The notes: generated from the sequence alone by a model not told the origin. DNA of 64,000 nucleotides from Pagrus major (GCF_040436345.1 NC_133230.1:9693297-9757296); one strand, 5' to 3'. Shown: positions 43,310 to 59,200, counted from the stretch's first letter. Numbers and translations are program-made.

Positions 43310-44850
43310 AACCCTAATGCGAGCCTTAAGGCAGTCTCATGAAACATTGTCTCTTTTCACTAAAATATTCACCAAAAATACAAATTTCACCGGAATCCGA
43401 TGGGGACTGCTGTGTCTCGTTCAGCCAGTATAGGAGCACATTTGTGAGCGATTTCGAGTCAATCGGTTCAAAGACCTGGAAGCTATTGAAAAAATGGGCC
43501 ACTTTTTTCTTTAAAATATTCACCAAAAATACAAATTTCACCGGAATCCGATGGGGACTGCTGTGTCTCGTTCAGCCAGTATAGGAGCACATTTGGGGGC
43601 GATTTCGAGTCAATCGGTGTAAAGACCTGGAAGCTATTGAAAAAATGGGCCACTTTTTTCTTTAAAATATTCACCAAAAATACAAATTTCACCGGAATCC
43701 GATGGGGACTGCTGTGTCTCATTCAGCGAGTAGAGGACCACATTCGTGACGAATTTCGAGTCAATCGGTCAAAAGACGACCGTAACCCTAACCCTAGCTC
43801 CATAACCCTAACCCTAACCCTAACCCTAATGCCAGCCTTAAGGCAGTCTCATGAAACATTGTCTCTTTTCACTAAAATATTCACCAAAAATACAAATTTC
43901 ACCGGAATCCGATGGGGACTGCTGTGTCTCGTTCAGCCAGTATAGGAGCACATTTGTGAGCGATTTCGAGTCAATCGGTTCAAAGACCTGGAAGCTATTG
44001 AAAAAATGGGCCACTTTTTTCTTTAAAATATTCACCAAAAATACAAATTTCACCGGAATCCGATGGGGACTGCTGTGTCTCGTTCAGCCACTATAGGAGC
44101 ACATTTGGGGGCGATTTCGAGTCAATCGGTCCAAAGACCTGGAAGCTATTGAAAAAATGGGCCACTTTTTTCTTTAAAATATTCACCAAAAATACAAATT
44201 TCACCGGAATCCGATGGGGACTGCTGTGTCTCATTCAGCGAGTAGAGGACCACATTCGTGACGAATTTCGAGTCAATCGGTCAAAAGACGACCGTAACCC
44301 TAACCCTAGCTCCATAACCCTAACCCTAACCCTAACCCTATTGCCAGCCTTAAGGCAGTCTCATGAAACATTGTCTCTTTTCACTAAAATATTCACCAAA
44401 AATACAAATTTCACCGGAATCCGATGGGGACTGCTGTGTCTCGTTCAGCCAGTATAGGAGCACATTTGGGAGCGATTTCGAGTCAATCGGTTCAAAGACC
44501 TGGAAGCTATTGAAAAAATGGGCCACTTTTTTCTTTAAAATATTCACCAAAAATACAAATTTCACCGGAATCCGATGGGGACTGCTGTGTCTCGTTCAGC
44601 CAGTATAGGAGCACATTTGGGAGCGATTTCGAGTCAATCGGTCCAAAGACCTGGAAGCTATTGAAAAAATGGGCCACTTTTTTCTTTAAAATATTCACCA
44701 AAAATACAAATTTCACCGGAATCCGATGGGGACTGCTGTGTCTCATTCAGCGAGTAGAGGACCACATTCGTGACGAATTTCGAGTCAATCGGTCAAAAGA
44801 CGACCGTAACCCTAACCCTAGCTCCATAACCCTAACCCTAACCCTAACCC
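43310..44850. repeat. 1542-bp tandem duplication within the satellite, copy 1
   Basis: Blocks at 43339, 43851, 44363 recur at 44881, 45393, 45905 (+1542). Private variants are shared, such as the CGGTGTAAAGAC form, the CACTATAGGAGC form and a block ending CCCTATTGCC. Copy 2 is about 44851-46390. Confidence 0.8.
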
Positions 44851-47800
44851 TAACCCTAATGCCAGCCTTAAGGCAGTCTCATGAAACATTGTCTCTTTTC
44901 ACTAAAATATTCACCAAAAATACAAATTTCACCGGAATCCGATGGGGACTGCTGTGTCTCGTTCAGCCAGTATAGGAGCACATTTGTGAGCGATTTCGAG
45001 TCAATCGGTTCAAAGACCTGGAAGCTATTGAAAAAATGGGCCACTTTTTTCTTTAAAATATTCACCAAAAATACAAATTTCACCGGAATCCGATGGGGAC
45101 TGCTGTGTCTCGTTCAGCCAGTATAGGAGCACATTTGGGGGCGATTTCGAGTCAATCGGTGTAAAGACCTGGAAGCTATTGAAAAAATGGGCCACTTTTT
45201 TCTTTAAAATATTCACCAAAAATACAAATTTCACCGGAATCCGATGGGGACTGCTGTGTCTCATTCAGCGAGTAGAGGACCACATTCGTGACGAATTTCG
45301 AGTCAATCGGTCAAAAGACGACCGTAACCCTAACCCTAGCTCCATAACCCTAACCCTAACCCTAACCCTAATGCCAGCCTTAAGGCAGTCTCATGAAACA
45401 TTGTCTCTTTTCACTAAAATATTCACCAAAAATACAAATTTCACCGGAATCCGATGGGGACTGCTGTGTCTCGTTCAGCCAGTATAGGAGCACATTTGTG
45501 AGCGATTTCGAGTCAATCGGTTCAAAGACCTGGAAGCTATTGAAAAAATGGGCCACTTTTTTCTTTAAAATATTCACCAAAAATACAAATTTCACCGGAA
45601 TCCGATGGGGACTGCTGTGTCTCGTTCAGCCACTATAGGAGCACATTTGGGGGCGATTTCGAGTCAATCGGTCCAAAGACCTGGAAGCTATTGAAAAAAT
45701 GGGCCACTTTTTTCTTTAAAATATTCACCAAAAATACAAATTTCACCGGAATCCGATGGGGACTGCTGTGTCTCATTCAGCGAGTAGAGGACCACATTCG
45801 TGACGAATTTCGAGTCAATCGGTCAAAAGACGACCGTAACCCTAACCCTAGCTCCATAACCCTAACCCTAACCCTAACCCTATTGCCAGCCTTAAGGCAG
45901 TCTCATGAAACATTGTCTCTTTTCACTAAAATATTCACCAAAAATACAAATTTCACCGGAATCCGATGGGGACTGCTGTGTCTCGTTCAGCCAGTATAGG
46001 AGCACATTTGGGAGCGATTTCGAGTCAATCGGTTCAAAGACCTGGAAGCTATTGAAAAAATGGGCCACTTTTTTCTTTAAAATATTCACCAAAAATACAA
46101 ATTTCACCGGAATCCGATGGGGACTGCTGTGTCTCGTTCAGCCAGTATAGGAGCACATTTGGGAGCGATTTCGAGTCAATCGGTCCAAAGACCTGGAAGC
46201 TATTGAAAAAATGGGCCACTTTTTTCTTTAAAATATTCACCAAAAATACAAATTTCACCGGAATCCGATGGGGACTGCTGTGTCTCATTCAGCGAGTAGA
46301 GGACCACATTCGTGACGAATTTCGAGTCAATCGGTCAAAAGACGACCGTAACCCTAACCCTAGCTCCATAACCCTAACCCTAACCCTAACCCTAACCCTA
46401 ATGCCAGCCTTAAGGCAGTCTCATGAAACATTGTCTCTTTTCACTAAAATATTCACCAAAAATACAAATTTCACCGGAATCCGATGGGGACTGCTGTGTC
46501 TCGTTCAGCCAGTATAGGAGCACATATGGGAGCGATTTCGAGTCAATCGGTTCAAAGACCTGGAAGCTATTGAAAAAATGGGCCACTTTTTTCTTTAAAA
46601 TATTCACCAAAAATACAAATTTCACCGGAATCCGATGGGGACTGCTGTGTCTCGTTCAGCCAGTATAGGAGCACATTTCGGGGCGATTTCGAGTCAATCG
46701 GTCCAAAGACCTGGAAGCTATTGAAAAAATGGCCCACTTTTTTCTTTAAAATATTCACCAAAAATACAAATTTCACCGGAATCCGATGGGGACTGCTGTG
46801 TCTCATTCAGCGAGTAGAGGACCACATTCGTGACGAATTTCGAGTCAATCGGTCAAAAGACGACCGTAACCCTAACCCTAGCTCCATAACCCTAACCCTA
46901 ACCCTAACCCTAATGCCAGCCTTAAGGCAGTCTCATGAAACATTGTCTCTTTTCACTAAAATATTCACTAAAAATACAAATTTCACCGGAATCCGATGGG
47001 GACTGCTGTGTCTCGTTCAGCCAGTATAGGAGCACATTTGGGAGCGATTTCGAGTCAATCGGTTCAAAGACCTGGAAGCTATTGAAAAAATGGGCCACTT
47101 TTTTCTTTAAAATATTCACCAAAAATACAAATTTCACCGGAATCCGATGGGGACTGCTGTGTCTCGTTCAGCCAGTATAGGAGCACATTTGGGAGCGATT
47201 TCGAGTGAATCGGTCCAAAGACCTGGAAGCTATTGAAAAAATGGGCCACTTTTTTCTTTAAAATATTCACCAAAAATACAAATTTCACCGTAATCCGATG
47301 GGGACTGCTGTGTCTCATTCAGCAAGTAGAGGACCACATTCGTGACGAATTTCGAGTCAATCGGTCAAAAGACGACCGTAACCCTAACCCTAACCCTAGC
47401 TCCATAACCCTAACCCTAACCCTAACCCTAATGCCAGCCTTAAGGCAGTCTCATGAAACATTGTCTCTTTTCACTAAAATATTCACCAAAAATACAAATT
47501 TCACCGGAATCCGATGGGGACTGCTGTGTCTCGTTCAGCCAGTATAGGAGCACATTTGGGAGCGATTTCGAGTCAATCGAATCAAAGACCTGGAAGCTAT
47601 TGAAAAAATGGGCCACTTTTTTCTTTAAAATATTCACCAAAAATACAAATTTGACCGGAATCCGATGGAGACTGCTGTGTCTCGTTCAACCAGTATAGGA
47701 GCACATTTGGGGGCGATTTCGAGTCAATCGGTCTAAAGACCTGGAAGCTATTGAAAAAATGGGCCGAGGTTTTCATGAAAAATGGACACTTTTTTCTTTA

Positions 47801-50800
47801 AAATATTTACCAAAAATACAAATTTCACCGGAATCCGATGGGGACTGCTGTGTCTCATTCAGCGAGTAGAGGACCACATTCGTGACGAATTTCGAGTCAA
47901 TCGGTCAAAAGACGACCGTAACCCTAACCCTAGCTCCATAACCCTAACCCTAACCCTAACCCTAATGCCAGCCTTAAGGCAGTCTCATGAAACATTGTCT
48001 CTTTTCACTAAAATATTCACCAAAAATACAAATTTCACCGGAATCCGATGGGGACTGCTGTGTCTCGTTCAGCCAGTATAGGAGCACATTTGGGAGCGAT
48101 TTCGAGTCAATCGGTTCAAAGACCTGGAAGCTATTGAAAAAATGGGCCACTTTTTTCTTTAAAATATTCACCAAAAATACAAATTTCACCGGAATCCGAT
48201 GGGGACTGCTGTGTCTCGTTCAGCCAGTATAGGAGCACATTTGGGAGCGATTTCGAGTCAATCGGTTCAAAGACCTGGAAGCTATTGAAAAAATGGGCCA
48301 CTTTTTTCTTTAAAATATTCACCAAAAATACAAATTTCACCGGAATCCGATGGGGACTGCTGTGTCTCGTTCAGCCAGTATAGGAGCACATTTGGGAGCG
48401 ATTTCGAGTCAATCGGTTCAAAGACCTGGAAGCTATTGAAAAAATGGGCCACTTTTTTCTTTAAAATATTCACCAAAAATACAAATTTCACCGGAATCCG
48501 ATGGGGACTGCTGTGTCTCATTCAGCGAGTAGAGGACCACATTCGTGACGAATTTCGAGTCAATCGGTCAAAAGACGACCGTAACCCTAACCCTAGCTCC
48601 ATAACCCTAACCCTAACCCTAACCCTAATGCCAGCCTTAAGGCAGTCTCATGAAACATTGTCTCTTTTCACTAAAATATTCACCAAAAATACAAATTTCA
48701 CCGGAATCCGATGGGGACTGCTGTGTCTCGTTCAGCCAGTATAGGAGCACATTTGGGGGCGATTTCGAGTCAATCGGTCCAAAGACCTGGAAGCTATTGA
48801 AAAAATGGGCCACTTTTTTCTTTAAAATATTCACCAAAAATACAAATTTCACCGGAATCCGATGGGGACTGCTGTGTCTCGTTCAGCCAGTATAGGAGCA
48901 CATTTCGGGGCGATTTCGAGTCAATCGGTCCAAAGACCTGGAAGCTATTGAAAAAATGGGCCACTTTTTTCTTTAAAATATTCACCAAAAATACAAATTT
49001 CACCGGAATCCGATGGGGACTGCTGTGTCTCGTTCAGCCAGTATAGGAGCACATTTGTGAGCGATTTCGAGTCAATCGGTCCAAAGACCTGGAAGCTATT
49101 GAAAAAATGGGCCACTTTTTTCTTTAAAATATTCACCAAAAATACAAATTTCACCGTAATCCGATGGGGACTGCTGTGTCTCATTCAGCAAGTAGAGGAC
49201 CACATTCGTGATGAATTTCGAGTCAATCGGTCAAAAGACGACCGTAACCCTAACCCTAGCTCCATAACCCTAACCCTAACCCTAACCCTAATGCCAGCCT
49301 TAAGGCAGTCTCATGAAACATTGTCTCTTTTCACTAAAATATTCACCAAAAATACAAATTTCACCGGAATCCAATGGGGACTGCTGTGTCTCGTTCAGCC
49401 AGTATAGGAGCACATTTGGGAGCGATTTCGAGTCAATCGGTTCAAAGACCTGGAAGCTATTGAAAAAATGGGCCACTTTTTTCTTTAAAATATTCACCAA
49501 AAATACAAATTTCACCGGAATCCGATGGAGACTGCTGTGTCTCGTTCAGCCAGTATAGGAGCACATTTGGGGGCGATTTCGAGTCAATCGGTCCAAAGAC
49601 CTGGAAGCTATTGAAAAAATGGGCCACTTTTTTCTTTAAAATATTCACCAAAAATACAAATTTCACCGGAATCCGATGGGGACTGCTGTGTCTCATTCAG
49701 CGAGTAGAGGACCACATTCGTGACGAATTTCGAGTCAATCGGTCAAAAGACGACCGTAACCCTAACCCTAGCTCCATAACCCTAACCCTAACCCTAACCC
49801 TAATGCCAGCCTTAAGGCAGTCTCATGAAACATTGTCTCTTTTCACTAAAATATTCACCAAAAATACAAATTTCACCGGAATCCGATGGGGACTGCTGTG
49901 TCTCGTTCAGCCAGTATAGGAGCACATTTGGGAGCGATTTCGAGTCAATCGGTTCAAAGACCTGGAAGCTATTGAAAAAATGGGCCACTTTTTTCTTTAA
50001 AATATTCACCAAAAATACAAATTTCACCGGAATCCGATGGGGACTGCTGTGTCTCGTTCAGCCAGTATAGGAGCACATTTCGGGGCGATTTCGAGTCAAT
50101 CGGTCCAAAGACCTGGAAGCTATTGAAAAAATGGGCCACTTTTTTCTTTAAAATATTCACCAAAAACACAAATTTCACCGGAATCCGATGGGGACTGCTG
50201 TGTCTCGTTCAGCCAGTATAGGAGCACATTTGTGAGCGATTTCGAGTCAATCGGTCCAAAGACCTGGAAGCTATTGAAAAAATGGGCCACTTTTTTCTTT
50301 AAAATATTCACCAAAAATACAAATTTCACCGTAATCCGATGGGGACTGCTGTGTCTCATTCAGCAAGTAGAGGACCACATTCGTGACGAATTTCGAGTCA
50401 ATCGGTCAAAAGACGACCGTAACCCTAACCCTAGCTCCATAACCCTAACCCTAACCCTAACCCTAATGCCAGCCTTAAGGCAGTCTCATGAAACATTGTC
50501 TCTTTTCACTAAAATATTCACCAAAAATACAAATTTCACCGGAATCCAATGGGGACTGCTGTGTCTCGTTCAGCCAGTATAGGAGCACATTTGGGAGCGA
50601 TTTCGAGTCAATCGGTCCAAAGACCTGGAAGCTATTGAAAAAATGGGCCACTTTTTTCTTTAAAATATTCACCAAAAATACAAATTTCACCGGAATCCGA
50701 TGGGGACTGCTGTGTCTCATTCAGCGAGTAGAGGACCACATTCGTGACGAATTTCGAGTCAATCGGTCAAAAGACGACCGTAACCCTAACCCTAGCTCCA

Positions 50801-51339
50801 TAACCCTAACCCTAACCCTAACCCTAATGCCAGCCTTAAGGCAGTCTCATGAAACATTGTCTCTTTTCACTAAAATATTCACCAAAAATACAAATTTCAC
50901 CGGAATCCGATGGGGACTGCTGTGTCTCGTTCAGCCAGTATAGGAGCACATTTGGGAGCGATTTCGAGTCAATCGGTTCAAAGACCTGGAAGCTATTGAA
51001 AAAATGGGCCACTTTTTTCTTTAAAATATTCACCAAAAATACAAATTTCACCGGAATCCGATGGGGACTGCTGTGTCTCATTCAGCAAGTAGAGGAGCAC
51101 ATTTGGGGGCGATTTCGAGTCAATCGGTGTAAAGACCTGGAAGCTATTGAAAAAATGGGCCACTTTTTTCTTTAAAATATTCACCAAAAACACAAATTTC
51201 ACCGGAATCCGATGGGGACTGCTGTGTCTCATTCAGCGAGTAGAGGACCACATTCGTGACGAATTTCGAGTCAATCGGTCAAAAGACGACCGTAACCCTA
51301 ACCCTAGCTCCATAACCCTAACCCTAACCCTAACCCTAA

Positions 51340-53250
51340 TGCCAGCCTTAAGGCAGTCTCATGAAACATTGTCTCTTTTCACTAAAATATTCACCAAAAA
51401 TACAAATTTCACCGGAATCCGATGGGGACTGCTGTGTCTCGTTCAGCCAGTATAGGAGCACATTTGGGAGCGATTTCGAGTCAATCGGTTCAAAGACCTG
51501 GAAGCTATTGAAAAAATGGGCCACTTTTTTCTTTAAAATATTCACCAAAAATACAAATTTCACCGGAATCCGATGGAGACTGCTGTGTCTCATTCAGCAA
51601 GTAGAGGACCACATTCGTGACGAATTTCGAGTCAATCGGTCAAAAGACGACCGTAACCCTAACCCTAGCTCCATAACCCTAACCCTAACCCTAACCCTAA
51701 CCCTAATGCCAGCCTTAAGGCAGTCTCATGAAACATTGTCTCTTTTCACTAAAATATTCACCAAAAATACAAATTTCACCGGAATCCGATGGGGACTGCT
51801 GTGTCTCGTTCAGCCAGTATAGGAGCACATTTGGGAGCGATTTCGAGTCAATCGGTTCAAAGACCTGGAAGCTATTGAAAAAATGGGCCACTTTTTTCTT
51901 TAAAATATTCACCAAAAATACAAATTTCACCGGAATCCGATGGGGACTGCTGTGTCTCGTTCAGCCAGTATAGGAGCACATTTGGGGGCGATTTCGAGTC
52001 AATCGGTCCAAAGACCTGGAAGCTATTGAAAAAATGGGCCACTTTTTTCTTTAAAATATTCACCAAAAATACAAATTTCACCGGAATCCGATGGGGACTG
52101 CTGTGTCTCATTCAGCAAGTAGAGGACCACATTCGTGACGAATTTCGAGTCAATCGGTCAAAAGACGACCGTAACCCTAACCCTAGCTCCATAACCCTAA
52201 CCCTAACCCTAACCCTAATGCCAGCCTTAAGGCAGTCTCATGAAACATTGTCTCTTTTCACTAAAATATTCACCAAAAATACAAATTTCACCGGAATCCG
52301 ATGGGGACTGCTGTGTCTCGTTCAGCCAGTATAGGAGCACATTTGGGAGCGATTTCGAGTCAATCGGTTCAAAGACCTGGAAGCTATTGAAAAAATGGGC
52401 CACTTTTTTCTTTAAAATATTCACCAAAAATACAAATTTCACCGGAATCCGATGGGGACTGCTGTGTCTCGTCCAGCCAGTATAGGAGCACATTTGGGAG
52501 CGATTTCGAGTCAATCGGTCCAAAGACCTGGAAGCTATTGAAAAAATGGGCCACTTTTTTCTTTAAAATATTCACCAAAAATACAAATTTCACCGGAATC
52601 CGATGGGGACTGCTGTGTCTCATTCAGCAAGTAGAGGACCACATTCGTGACGAATTTCGAGTCAATCGGTCAAAAGACGACCGTAACCCTAACCCTAGCT
52701 CCATAACCCTAACCCTAACCCTAACCCTAATGCCAGCCTTAAGGCAGTCTCATGAAACATTGTCTCTTTTCACTAAAATATTCACCAAAAATACAAATTT
52801 CACCGGATTCCGATGGGGACTGCTGTGTCTCGTTCAGCCAGTATAGGAGCACATTTGGGAGCGATTTCGAGTCAATCGGTTCAAAGACCTGGAAGCTATT
52901 GAAAAAATGGGCCACTTTTTTCTTTAAAATATTCACCAAAAATACAAATTTCACCGGAATCCGATGGGGACTGCTGTGTCTCGTTCAGCCAGTATAGGAG
53001 CACATTTGTGAGCGATTTCGAGTGAATCGGTCCAAAGACCTGGAAGCTATTGAAAAAATGGGCCACTTTTTTCTTTAAAATATTCACCAAAAATACAAAT
53101 TTCACCGGAATCCGATGGGGACTGCTGTGTCTCATTCAGCAAGTAGAGGACCACATTCGTGACGAATTTCGAGTCAATCGGTCAAAAGACGACCGTAACC
53201 CTAACCCTAGCTCCATAACCCTAACCCTAACCCTAACCCTAATGCCAGCC
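51340..53250. repeat. Segment of the satellite repeated at +6511 and +9077
   Basis: Blocks at 51361, 51728, 52240 (spacings 367 and 512) recur at 57872, 58239, 58751 and again at 60438, 60805, 61317. The TCTCGTCCAGCC variant accompanies the third block each time. The same variant also appears near 55030 and 62577, so several overlapping duplications have occurred. Confidence 0.7.
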
Positions 53251-56200
53251 TTAAGGCAGTCTCATGAAACATTGTCTCTTTTCACTAAAATATTCACCAA
53301 AAATACAAATTTCACCGGAATCCGATGGGGACTGCTGTGTCTCGTTCAGCCAGTATAGGAGCACATTTGGGAGCAATTTCGAGTCAATCGGTTCAAAGAC
53401 CTGGAAGCTATTGAAAAAATGGGCCACTTTTTTCTTTAAAATATTCACCAAAAACACAAATTTCACCGGAATCCGATGGGGACTGCTGTGTCTCGTTCAG
53501 CCAGTATAGGAGCACATTTGTGAGCGATTTCGAGTCAATCGGTCCAAAGACCTGGAAGCTATTGAAAAAATGGGCCACTTTTTTCTTTAAAATATTCACC
53601 AAAAATACAAATTTCACCGTAATCCGATGGGGACTGCTGTGTCTCATTCAGCAAGTAGAGGACCACATTCGTGACGAATTTCGAGTCAATCGGTCAAAAG
53701 ACGACCGTAACCCTAACCCTAGCTCCATAACCCTAACCCTAACCCTAACCCTAATGCCAGCCTTAAGGCAGTCTCATGAAACATTGTCTCTTTTCACTAA
53801 AATATTCACCAAAAATACAAATTTCACCGGAATCCAATGGGGACTGCTGTGTCTCGTTCAGCCAGTATAGGAGCACATTTGGGAGCGATTTCGAGTCAAT
53901 CGGTTCAAAGACCTGGAAGCTATTGAAAAAATGGGCCACTTTTTTCTTTAAAATATTCACCAAAAATACAAATTTCACCGGAATCCGATGGAGACTGCTG
54001 TGTCTCGTTCAGCCAGTATAGGAGCACATTTGGGGGCGATTTCGAGTCAATCGGTCCAAAGACCTGGAAGCTATTGAAAAAATGGGCCACTTTTTTCTTT
54101 AAAATATTCACCAAAAATACAAATTTCACCGGAATCCGATGGGGACTGCTGTGTCTCATTCAGCGAGTAGAGGACCACATTCGTGACGAATTTCGAGTCA
54201 ATCGGTCAAAAGACGACCGTAACCCTAACCCTAGCTCCATAACCCTAACCCTAACCCTAACCCTAATGCCAGCCTTAAGGCAGTCTCATGAAACATTGTC
54301 TCTTTTAACTAAAATATTCACCAAAAATACAAATTTCACCGGAATCCGATGGGGACTGCTGTGTCTCGTTCAGCCAGTATAGGAGCACATTTGGGAGCGA
54401 TTTCGAGTCAATCGGTTCAAAGACCTGGAAGCTATTGAAAAAATGGGCCACTTTTTTCTTTAAAATATTCACCAAAAATACAAATTTCACCGGAATCCGA
54501 TGGGGACTGCTGTGTCTCATTCAGCAAGTAGAGGAGCACATTTGGGGGCGATTTCGAGTCAATCGGTGTAAAGACCTGGAAGCTATTGAAAAAATGGGCC
54601 ACTTTTTTCTTTAAAATATTCACCAAAAACACAAATTTCACCGGAATCCGATGGGGACTGCTGTGTCTCATTCAGCGAGTAGAGGACCACATTCGTGACG
54701 AATTTCGAGTCAATCGGTCAAAAGACGACCGTAACCCTAACCCTAGCTCCATAACCCTAACCCTAACCCTAACCCTAATGCCAGCCTTAAGGCAGTCTCA
54801 TGAAACATTGTCTCTTTTCACTAAAATATTCACCAAAAATACAAATTTCACCGGAATCCGATGGGGACTGCTGTGTCTCGTTCAGCCAGTATAGGAGCAC
54901 ATTTGGGAGCGATTTCGAGTCAATCGGTTCAAAGACCTGGAAGCTATTGAAAAAATGGGCCACTTTTTTCTTTAAAATATTCACCAAAAATACAAATTTC
55001 ACCGGAATCCGATGGGGACTGCTGTGTCTCGTCCAGCCAGTATAGGAGCACATTTGGGAGCGATTTCGAGTCAATCGGTCCAAAGACCTGGAAGCTATTG
55101 AAAAAATGGGCCACTTTTTTCTTTAAAATATTCACCAAAAATACAAATTTCACCGGAATCCGATGGGGACTGCTGTGTCTCATTCAGCAAGTAGAGGACC
55201 ACATTCGTGACGAATTTCGAGTCAATCGGTCAAAAGACGACCGTAACCCTAACCCTAGCTCCATAACCCTAACCCTAACCCTAACCCTAATGCCAGCCTT
55301 AAGGCAGTCTCATGAAACATTGTCTCTTTTCACTAAAATATTCACCAAAAATACAAATTTCACCGGATTCCGATGGGGACTGCTGTGTCTCGTTCAGCCA
55401 GTATAGGAGCACATTTGGGAGCGATTTCGAGTCAATCGGTTCAAAGACCTGGAAGCTATTGAAAAAATGGGCCACTTTTTTCTTTAAAATATTCACCAAA
55501 AATACAAATTTCACCGGAATCCGATGGAGACTGCTGTGTCTCGTTCAGCCAGTATAGGAGCACATTTGGGGGCGATTTCGAGTCAATCGGTCCAAAGACC
55601 TGGAAGCTATTGAAAAAATGGGCCACTTTTTTCTTTAAAATATTCACCAAAAATACAAATTTCACCGGAATCCGATGGGGACTGCTGTGTCTCATTCAGC
55701 GAGTAGAGGACCACATTCGTGACGAATTTCGAGTCAATCGGTCAAAAGACGACCGTAACCCTAACCCTAGCTCCATAACCCTAACCCTAACCCTAACCCT
55801 AATGCCAGCCTTAAGGCAGTCTCATGAAACATTGTCTCTTTTAACTAAAATATTCACCAAAAATACAAATTTCACCGGAATCCGATGGGGACTGCTGTGT
55901 CTCGTTCAGCCAGTATAGGAGCACATTTGGGAGCGATTTCGAGTCAATCGGTTCAAAGACCTGGAAGCTATTGAAAAAATGGGCCACTTTTTTCTTTAAA
56001 ATATTCACCAAAAATACAAATTTCACCGGAATCCGATGGGGACTGCTGTGTCTCATTCAGCAAGTAGAGGAGCACATTTGGGGGCGATTTCGAGTCAATC
56101 GGTGTAAAGACCTGGAAGCTATTGAAAAAATGGGCCACTTTTTTCTTTAAAATATTCACCAAAAACACAAATTTCACCGGAATCCGATGGGGACTGCTGT

Positions 56201-59200
56201 GTCTCATTCAGCGAGTAGAGGACCACATTCGTGACGAATTTCGAGTCAATCGGTCAAAAGACGACCGTAACCCTAACCCTAGCTCCATAACCCTAACCCT
56301 AACCCTAACCCTAATGCCAGCCTTAAGGCAGTCTCATGAAACATTGTCTCTTTTCACTAAAATATTCACCAAAAATACAAATTTCACCGGAATCCGATGG
56401 GGACTGCTGTGTCTCGTTCAGCCAGTATAGGAGCACATTTGGGAGCGATTTCGAGTCAATCGGTTCAAAGACCTGGAAGCTATTGAAAAAATGGGCCACT
56501 TTTTTCTTTAAAATATTCACCAAAAATACAAATTTCACCGGAATCCGATGGGGACTGCTGTGTCTCGTTCAGCCAGTATAGGAGCACATTTGGGGGCGAT
56601 TTCGAGTCAATCGGTCCAAAGACCTGGAAGCTATTGAAAAAATGGGCCACTTTTTTCTTTAAAATATTCACCAAAAATACAAATTTCACCGGAATCCGAT
56701 GGGGACTGCTGTGTCTCATTCAGCAAGTAGAGGACCACATTCGTGACGAATTTCGAGTCAATCGGTCAAAAGACGACCGTAACCCTAACCCTAGCTCCAT
56801 AACCCTAACCCTAACCCTAACCCTAATGCCAGCCTTAAGGCAGTCTCATGAAACATTGTCTCTTTTCACTAAAATATTCACCAAAAATACAAATTTCACC
56901 GGAATCCGATGGGGACTGCTGTGTCTCGTTCAGCCAGTATAGGAGCACATTTGGGAGCGATTTCGAGTCAATCGGTTCAAAGACCTGGAAGCTATTGAAA
57001 AAATGGGCCACTTTTTTCTTTAAAATATTCACCAAAAATACAAATTTCACCGGAATCCGATGGGGACTGCTGTGTCTCGTCCAGCCAGTATAGGAGCACA
57101 TTTGGGAGCGATTTCGAGTCAATCGGTCCAAAGACCTGGAAGCTATTGAAAAAATGGGCCACTTTTTTCTTTAAAATATTCACCAAAAATACAAATTTCA
57201 CCGGAATCCGATGGGGACTGCTGTGTCTCATTCAGCAAGTAGAGGACCACATTCGTGACGAATTTCGAGTCAATCGGTCAAAAGACGACCGTAACCCTAA
57301 CCCTAGCTCCATAACCCTAACCCTAACCCTAACCCTAATGCCAGCCTTAAGGCAGTCTCATGAAACATTGTCTCTTTTCACTAAAATATTCACCAAAAAT
57401 ACAAATTTCACCGGATTCCGATGGGGACTGCTGTGTCTCGTTCAGCCAGTATAGGAGCACATTTGGGAGCGATTTCGAGTCAATCGGTTCAAAGACCTGG
57501 AAGCTATTGAAAAAATGGGCCACTTTTTTCTTTAAAATATTCACCAAAAATACAAATTTCACCGGAATCCGATGGGGACTGCTGTGTCTCATTCAGCAAG
57601 TAGAGGAGCACATTTGGGGGCGATTTCGAGTCAATCGGTGTAAAGACCTGGAAGCTATTGAAAAAATGGGCCACTTTTTTCTTTAAAATATTCACCAAAA
57701 ACACAAATTTCACCGGAATCCGATGGGGACTGCTGTGTCTCATTCAGCGAGTAGAGGACCACATTCGTGACGAATTTCGAGTCAATCGGTCAAAAGACGA
57801 CCGTAACCCTAACCCTAGCTCCATAACCCTAACCCTAACCCTAACCCTAATGCCAGCCTTAAGGCAGTCTCATGAAACATTGTCTCTTTTCACTAAAATA
57901 TTCACCAAAAATACAAATTTCACCGGAATCCGATGGGGACTGCTGTGTCTCGTTCAGCCAGTATAGGAGCACATTTGGGAGCGATTTCGAGTCAATCGGT
58001 TCAAAGACCTGGAAGCTATTGAAAAAATGGGCCACTTTTTTCTTTAAAATATTCACCAAAAATACAAATTTCACCGGAATCCGATGGAGACTGCTGTGTC
58101 TCATTCAGCAAGTAGAGGACCACATTCGTGACGAATTTCGAGTCAATCGGTCAAAAGACGACCGTAACCCTAACCCTAGCTCCATAACCCTAACCCTAAC
58201 CCTAACCCTAACCCTAATGCCAGCCTTAAGGCAGTCTCATGAAACATTGTCTCTTTTCACTAAAATATTCACCAAAAATACAAATTTCACCGGAATCCGA
58301 TGGGGACTGCTGTGTCTCGTTCAGCCAGTATAGGAGCACATTTGGGAGCGATTTCGAGTCAATCGGTTCAAAGACCTGGAAGCTATTGAAAAAATGGGCC
58401 ACTTTTTTCTTTAAAATATTCACCAAAAATACAAATTTCACCGGAATCCGATGGGGACTGCTGTGTCTCGTTCAGCCAGTATAGGAGCACATTTGGGGGC
58501 GATTTCGAGTCAATCGGTCCAAAGACCTGGAAGCTATTGAAAAAATGGGCCACTTTTTTCTTTAAAATATTCACCAAAAATACAAATTTTACCGGAATCC
58601 GATGGGGACTGCTGTGTCTCATTCAGCAAGTAGAGGACCACATTCGTGACGAATTTCGAGTCAATCGGTCAAAAGACGACCGTAACCCTAACCCTAGCTC
58701 CATAACCCTAACCCTAACCCTAACCCTAATGCCAGCCTTAAGGCAGTCTCATGAAACATTGTCTCTTTTCACTAAAATATTCACCAAAAATACAAATTTC
58801 ACCGGAATCCGATGGGGACTGCTGTGTCTCGTTCAGCCAGTATAGGAGCACATTTGGGAGCGATTTCGAGTCAATCGGTTCAAAGACCTGGAAGCTATTG
58901 AAAAAATGGGCCACTTTTTTCTTTAAAATATTCACCAAAAATACAAATTTCACCGGAATCCGATGGGGACTGCTGTGTCTCGTCCAGCCAGTATAGGAGC
59001 ACATTTGGGAGCGATTTCGAGTCAATCGGTCCAAAGACCTGGAAGCTATTGAAAAAATGGGCCACTTTTTTCTTTAAAATATTCACCAAAAATACAAATT
59101 TCACCGGAATCCGATGGGGACTGCTGTGTCTCATTCAGCAAGTAGAGGACCACATTCGTGACGAATTTCGAGTCAATCGGTCAAAAGACGACCGTAACCC

